Below, piece after piece: positions 3,966 through 6,209 of a DNA stretch of 6,209 bases (positions within the stretch are counted from its first letter, which is position 1; every line of letters begins with the position of its first letter). The notes under the pieces are model-generated. The model was given only the letters and a program-made list of their open reading frames with translations, was not told the DNA's origin and did no database searches. The stretch lies in contig QMNM01000095.1 in NCBI GenBank assembly GCA_003647765.1, positions 1-6,209 on the forward strand, read 5' to 3'. The position numbers were made by a program, and so were the translations under genes. The DNA comes from Candidatus Cloacimonadota bacterium (lineage in GTDB: Bacteria; Cloacimonadota; Cloacimonadia; JGIOTU-2; B8-G9).

Positions 3966-6209
3966 ATGAAAGCAAAAAATTATGTGGTAATTATTCTCTC
4001 ATTAATATTTTTGGTAGCACAGGTTATTTTGGTGAATGCTGATATTGTTGAGAAAAATTACCAGTTTGAGAATTATCAGATAACAGATGTGCATGGTTAT
4101 CAGATAATTGTATTTGACAATACTCTGCCAACAGGAAAAGCAGGTGAGCCAGTGTTATCATATCATTCTGTATCTATACTATTGCCACCTGGAGAAATTG
4201 CAGAATCTATTGAAATAATAGGTGAGAATGAAGTTGAAATCCCTGGCAATTTCCAAATCTATCCACAACAGCATTCTCAACCTATTTCCAGAGGTAGAAC
4301 TGGCAAGTTCGTTAAGAATGCTGAAATCTATAAAAGCAATGAGCAATATCCAACATCATTAACAGGCAAATTGTCAACACACTTTATGAATGGCTTTTCA
4401 TTTGCTCTTTCTGCTTTTACTCCAATGATGTATTATCCAGCATCTGGAAAGGTGAAATTCTATAAAACTGTTACAATCAGAATTCATACTAAAAGTGATG
4501 TAAAAGCTCATTACGGATTGAATAATCTGAATACATCTTCAACAATATTACAAAAGGTTCACAAGTTCGCCCAGAATCCGGAATTGATTTCACAATATCC
4601 GCAGAGAAAAGCCAAAGATGATGATTACCAATTATTAATAGTAACACCATTTCAATATGCGGATAATTATCAAACACTTATTGATTTGTATTATGTTCGC
4701 GGAATCAAAACACAAATTGCCACTACTGAAGATATAAATTCTACTATGCCAGGTCAGGACTTGCAAGAGAAAATCCGTAATTATATCATTCAGGAATATC
4801 AGAATCATAGCATTGAGCATGTGCTTTTAAGTGGCGATGTGGAACTTGTGCCTTATCGTGGATTTTATTGTGTTGTCTATTCCAGCTCAACTTATGAGGA
4901 TGATAATATTCCATCTGACTTATATTATTCTGCTCTTGACGGCACTTGGAATGATGATGGTGATAATCTATGGGGTGAAATTGGCGAGGATGACTTATTG
5001 CCAGAAATCTCTGTTGCACGATTTACTATTAGTAATATAACAGACCTGAACAACATGCTGAATAAAACCATATCCTATCAGGACAGTCCGATAACTGGTG
5101 AACTGCGAGACCCATTACTTGCTGGTGAGCATCTATGGAGTAATCCGCTGACCTGGGGTGGTGATTATCTGGATTTACTCATTGGCTATCACGAAGATAA
5201 TGGTTATATAACTGATGGTATCCCAGAAGATCAAAATATAACAAAACTCTATGACCGTGATATGGGTTCCTGGTCTGGTAGCACTTTGATATCCGAAATC
5301 AATGAAGGCAAGTCATTTGTTCACCATTGTGGACATGCAAATACTAATTATTGTATGCGTCTGGATTCGTATGAAATAACGAATTCCAATTTTTCAGGAG
5401 TTAATGGTATTGACCATAATTTTACAATGGTTTATACACACGGTTGTTATTCAGGTGCTTTTGATGCGAGTGATTGCATAGCAGAGAAAATGGTTACTAT
5501 TGAGAATTTTGCAGTTGCATTTGTAGGCAATTCTCGTTATGGATGGTTCAATGAGGGACAGACAGAAGGTCCGTCTGCACATCTGCATCGTGAGTTTGTG
5601 GATGCTCTTTATAATGATAAGTTGAGTAGAATAGGTTCTGCACATTCAGAGTCAAGGACTGCAACTTCTCCCTGGGTAAATGCTCCCGGACAATGGGAAG
5701 AAGGTGCATTACGATGGTGCTTTTATTGTTGTAATGTTCTTGGCGACCCGGCAATGGCTGTGTGGACTGATGAGCCGATAACTGTTCAAGCGGATTATCA
5801 GACTAGTATTCCAGTTGGAGTTCCATGTTTAGAGGTTACTGTGACAGATAATGGAAATCCAGTTGAAGGGCTTAATTGTGTATTATTCAAAGATGATGTG
5901 TGCAATGGAATTGGAACTACGGATGCTAATGGAATCGCTCAGATTAACATAGACCCTTTGATAGTAATGCCTGGCGATGCAGAGATAGTTATTTCTGGAT
6001 ATAACTGCCTGCCTACAAGTTTCCCGATTATATTTATTCCAAATGAAGGTCCTTATGTTGTCTATTCTGCTCATCAGATAGATGATAGTGCTGGAAATAA
6101 TAATGGATTAGTTGATTTTGGTGAGGACATTGGACTATCTCTTGAGATGACTAATGTTGGTTTGGAAGATGCCAGTAATGTAGATGTTACCATCTCTTCT
6201 GCTGATACA
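3966..6209 (+). CDS. C25-family (gingipain-like) cysteine peptidase precursor, 3' end outside the window
   Basis: The frame stays open for 748 codons to the window edge with no stop, so the C-terminus is missing. The signal peptide ends near VNA at 25. Residues 26-215 resemble the C25 propeptide: an ILLPPGE strand, NAEIYKSNEQYP (118-129) and a PMMYYPASGKVKFY strand (153 onward). The catalytic region, about 219-600, shows SGD (289-291), IPSDLYYSALDG (315-326), PEISVARF (346-353), the likely catalytic His H457 in CGHANT and the catalytic Cys C494 in HGCYSGAFD. It closes with LGDPAMAVW at about 592. The His-Cys gap of 37 residues is close to that of gingipain R (His211/Cys244). An Ig-like domain (605-694) and the start of a CARDB-like beta module (697 onward) follow. 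I infer a secreted endopeptidase made as a zymogen. Its specificity cannot be read from the sequence. A T9SS sorting domain is expected past 6209 but not seen. Confidence 0.93.
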   Translation, partial: MKAKNYVVIILSLIFLVAQVILVNADIVEKNYQFENYQITDVHGYQIIVFDNTLPTGKAGEPVLSYHSVSILLPPGEIAESIEIIGENEVEIPGNFQIYPQQHSQPISRGRTGKFVKNAEIYKSNEQYPTSLTGKLSTHFMNGFSFALSAFTPMMYYPASGKVKFYKTVTIRIHTKSDVKAHYGLNNLNTSSTILQKVHKFAQNPELISQYPQRKAKDDDYQLLIVTPFQYADNYQTLIDLYYVRGIKTQIATTEDINSTMPGQDLQEKIRNYIIQEYQNHSIEHVLLSGDVELVPYRGFYCVVYSSSTYEDDNIPSDLYYSALDGTWNDDGDNLWGEIGEDDLLPEISVARFTISNITDLNNMLNKTISYQDSPITGELRDPLLAGEHLWSNPLTWGGDYLDLLIGYHEDNGYITDGIPEDQNITKLYDRDMGSWSGSTLISEINEGKSFVHHCGHANTNYCMRLDSYEITNSNFSGVNGIDHNFTMVYTHGCYSGAFDASDCIAEKMVTIENFAVAFVGNSRYGWFNEGQTEGPSAHLHREFVDALYNDKLSRIGSAHSESRTATSPWVNAPGQWEEGALRWCFYCCNVLGDPAMAVWTDEPITVQADYQTSIPVGVPCLEVTVTDNGNPVEGLNCVLFKDDVCNGIGTTDANGIAQINIDPLIVMPGDAEIVISGYNCLPTSFPIIFIPNEGPYVVYSAHQIDDSAGNNNGLVDFGEDIGLSLEMTNVGLEDASNVDVTISSADT

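Noticed and set aside
4489-6074. Short open frames on both strands inside the peptidase gene
   Set aside because: They overlap a long frame with clear C25 motifs, have no ribosome binding sites and no recognisable products.

Overview
The window reads as part of the accessory, secreted-protein genome of an uncultured AT-rich bacterium of the FCB superphylum, most likely a Cloacimonadota-type lineage. The reasons are a textbook type IX secretion (T9SS, type A) sorting domain on one protein, a gingipain-family C25 cysteine peptidase on another, very AT-rich intergenic DNA, and multidomain beta-sandwich exoproteins of the sort common in these anaerobes. The phylum is an inference from style; no rRNA or housekeeping gene is present to confirm it.

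Layout, left to right. Bases 1-37 hold nothing I can assign. A minus-strand gene (38-766) encodes a small secreted protein: signal peptide, one beta-rich domain of unknown function, then a T9SS C-terminal sorting domain. A 134-base gap holds a long imperfect inverted repeat (809-890) and a possible promoter. A large minus-strand gene (901-3447) encodes a secreted two-HKD phospholipase D-superfamily enzyme, probably a nuclease. Its catalytic core lies between two copies of the same OB-fold-like domain, and a terminal fibronectin type III module follows; no sorting domain is present. The 518-base divergent intergenic region (3448-3965) is unusually busy. It holds a second long inverted repeat of the same layout (3514-3597), an octamer tandem array (3654-3707), several hairpins and a strong Rho-independent terminator (3798-3833) that no gene explains. 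Finally a plus-strand gene (3966 to beyond 6209) encodes a C25 (gingipain-like) peptidase precursor, cut off by the window end.

Taken together, all three proteins carry Sec signal peptides and look like exported degradative or surface proteins: a protease, a probable nuclease or phosphodiesterase, and a T9SS cargo protein. This fits a scavenging lifestyle on polymers or dead biomass. The least explained parts are the structured intergenic region with its orphan terminator, and the PLD gene bracketed by two similar repeats. I did not find clear evidence of a wholly new multi-gene system.
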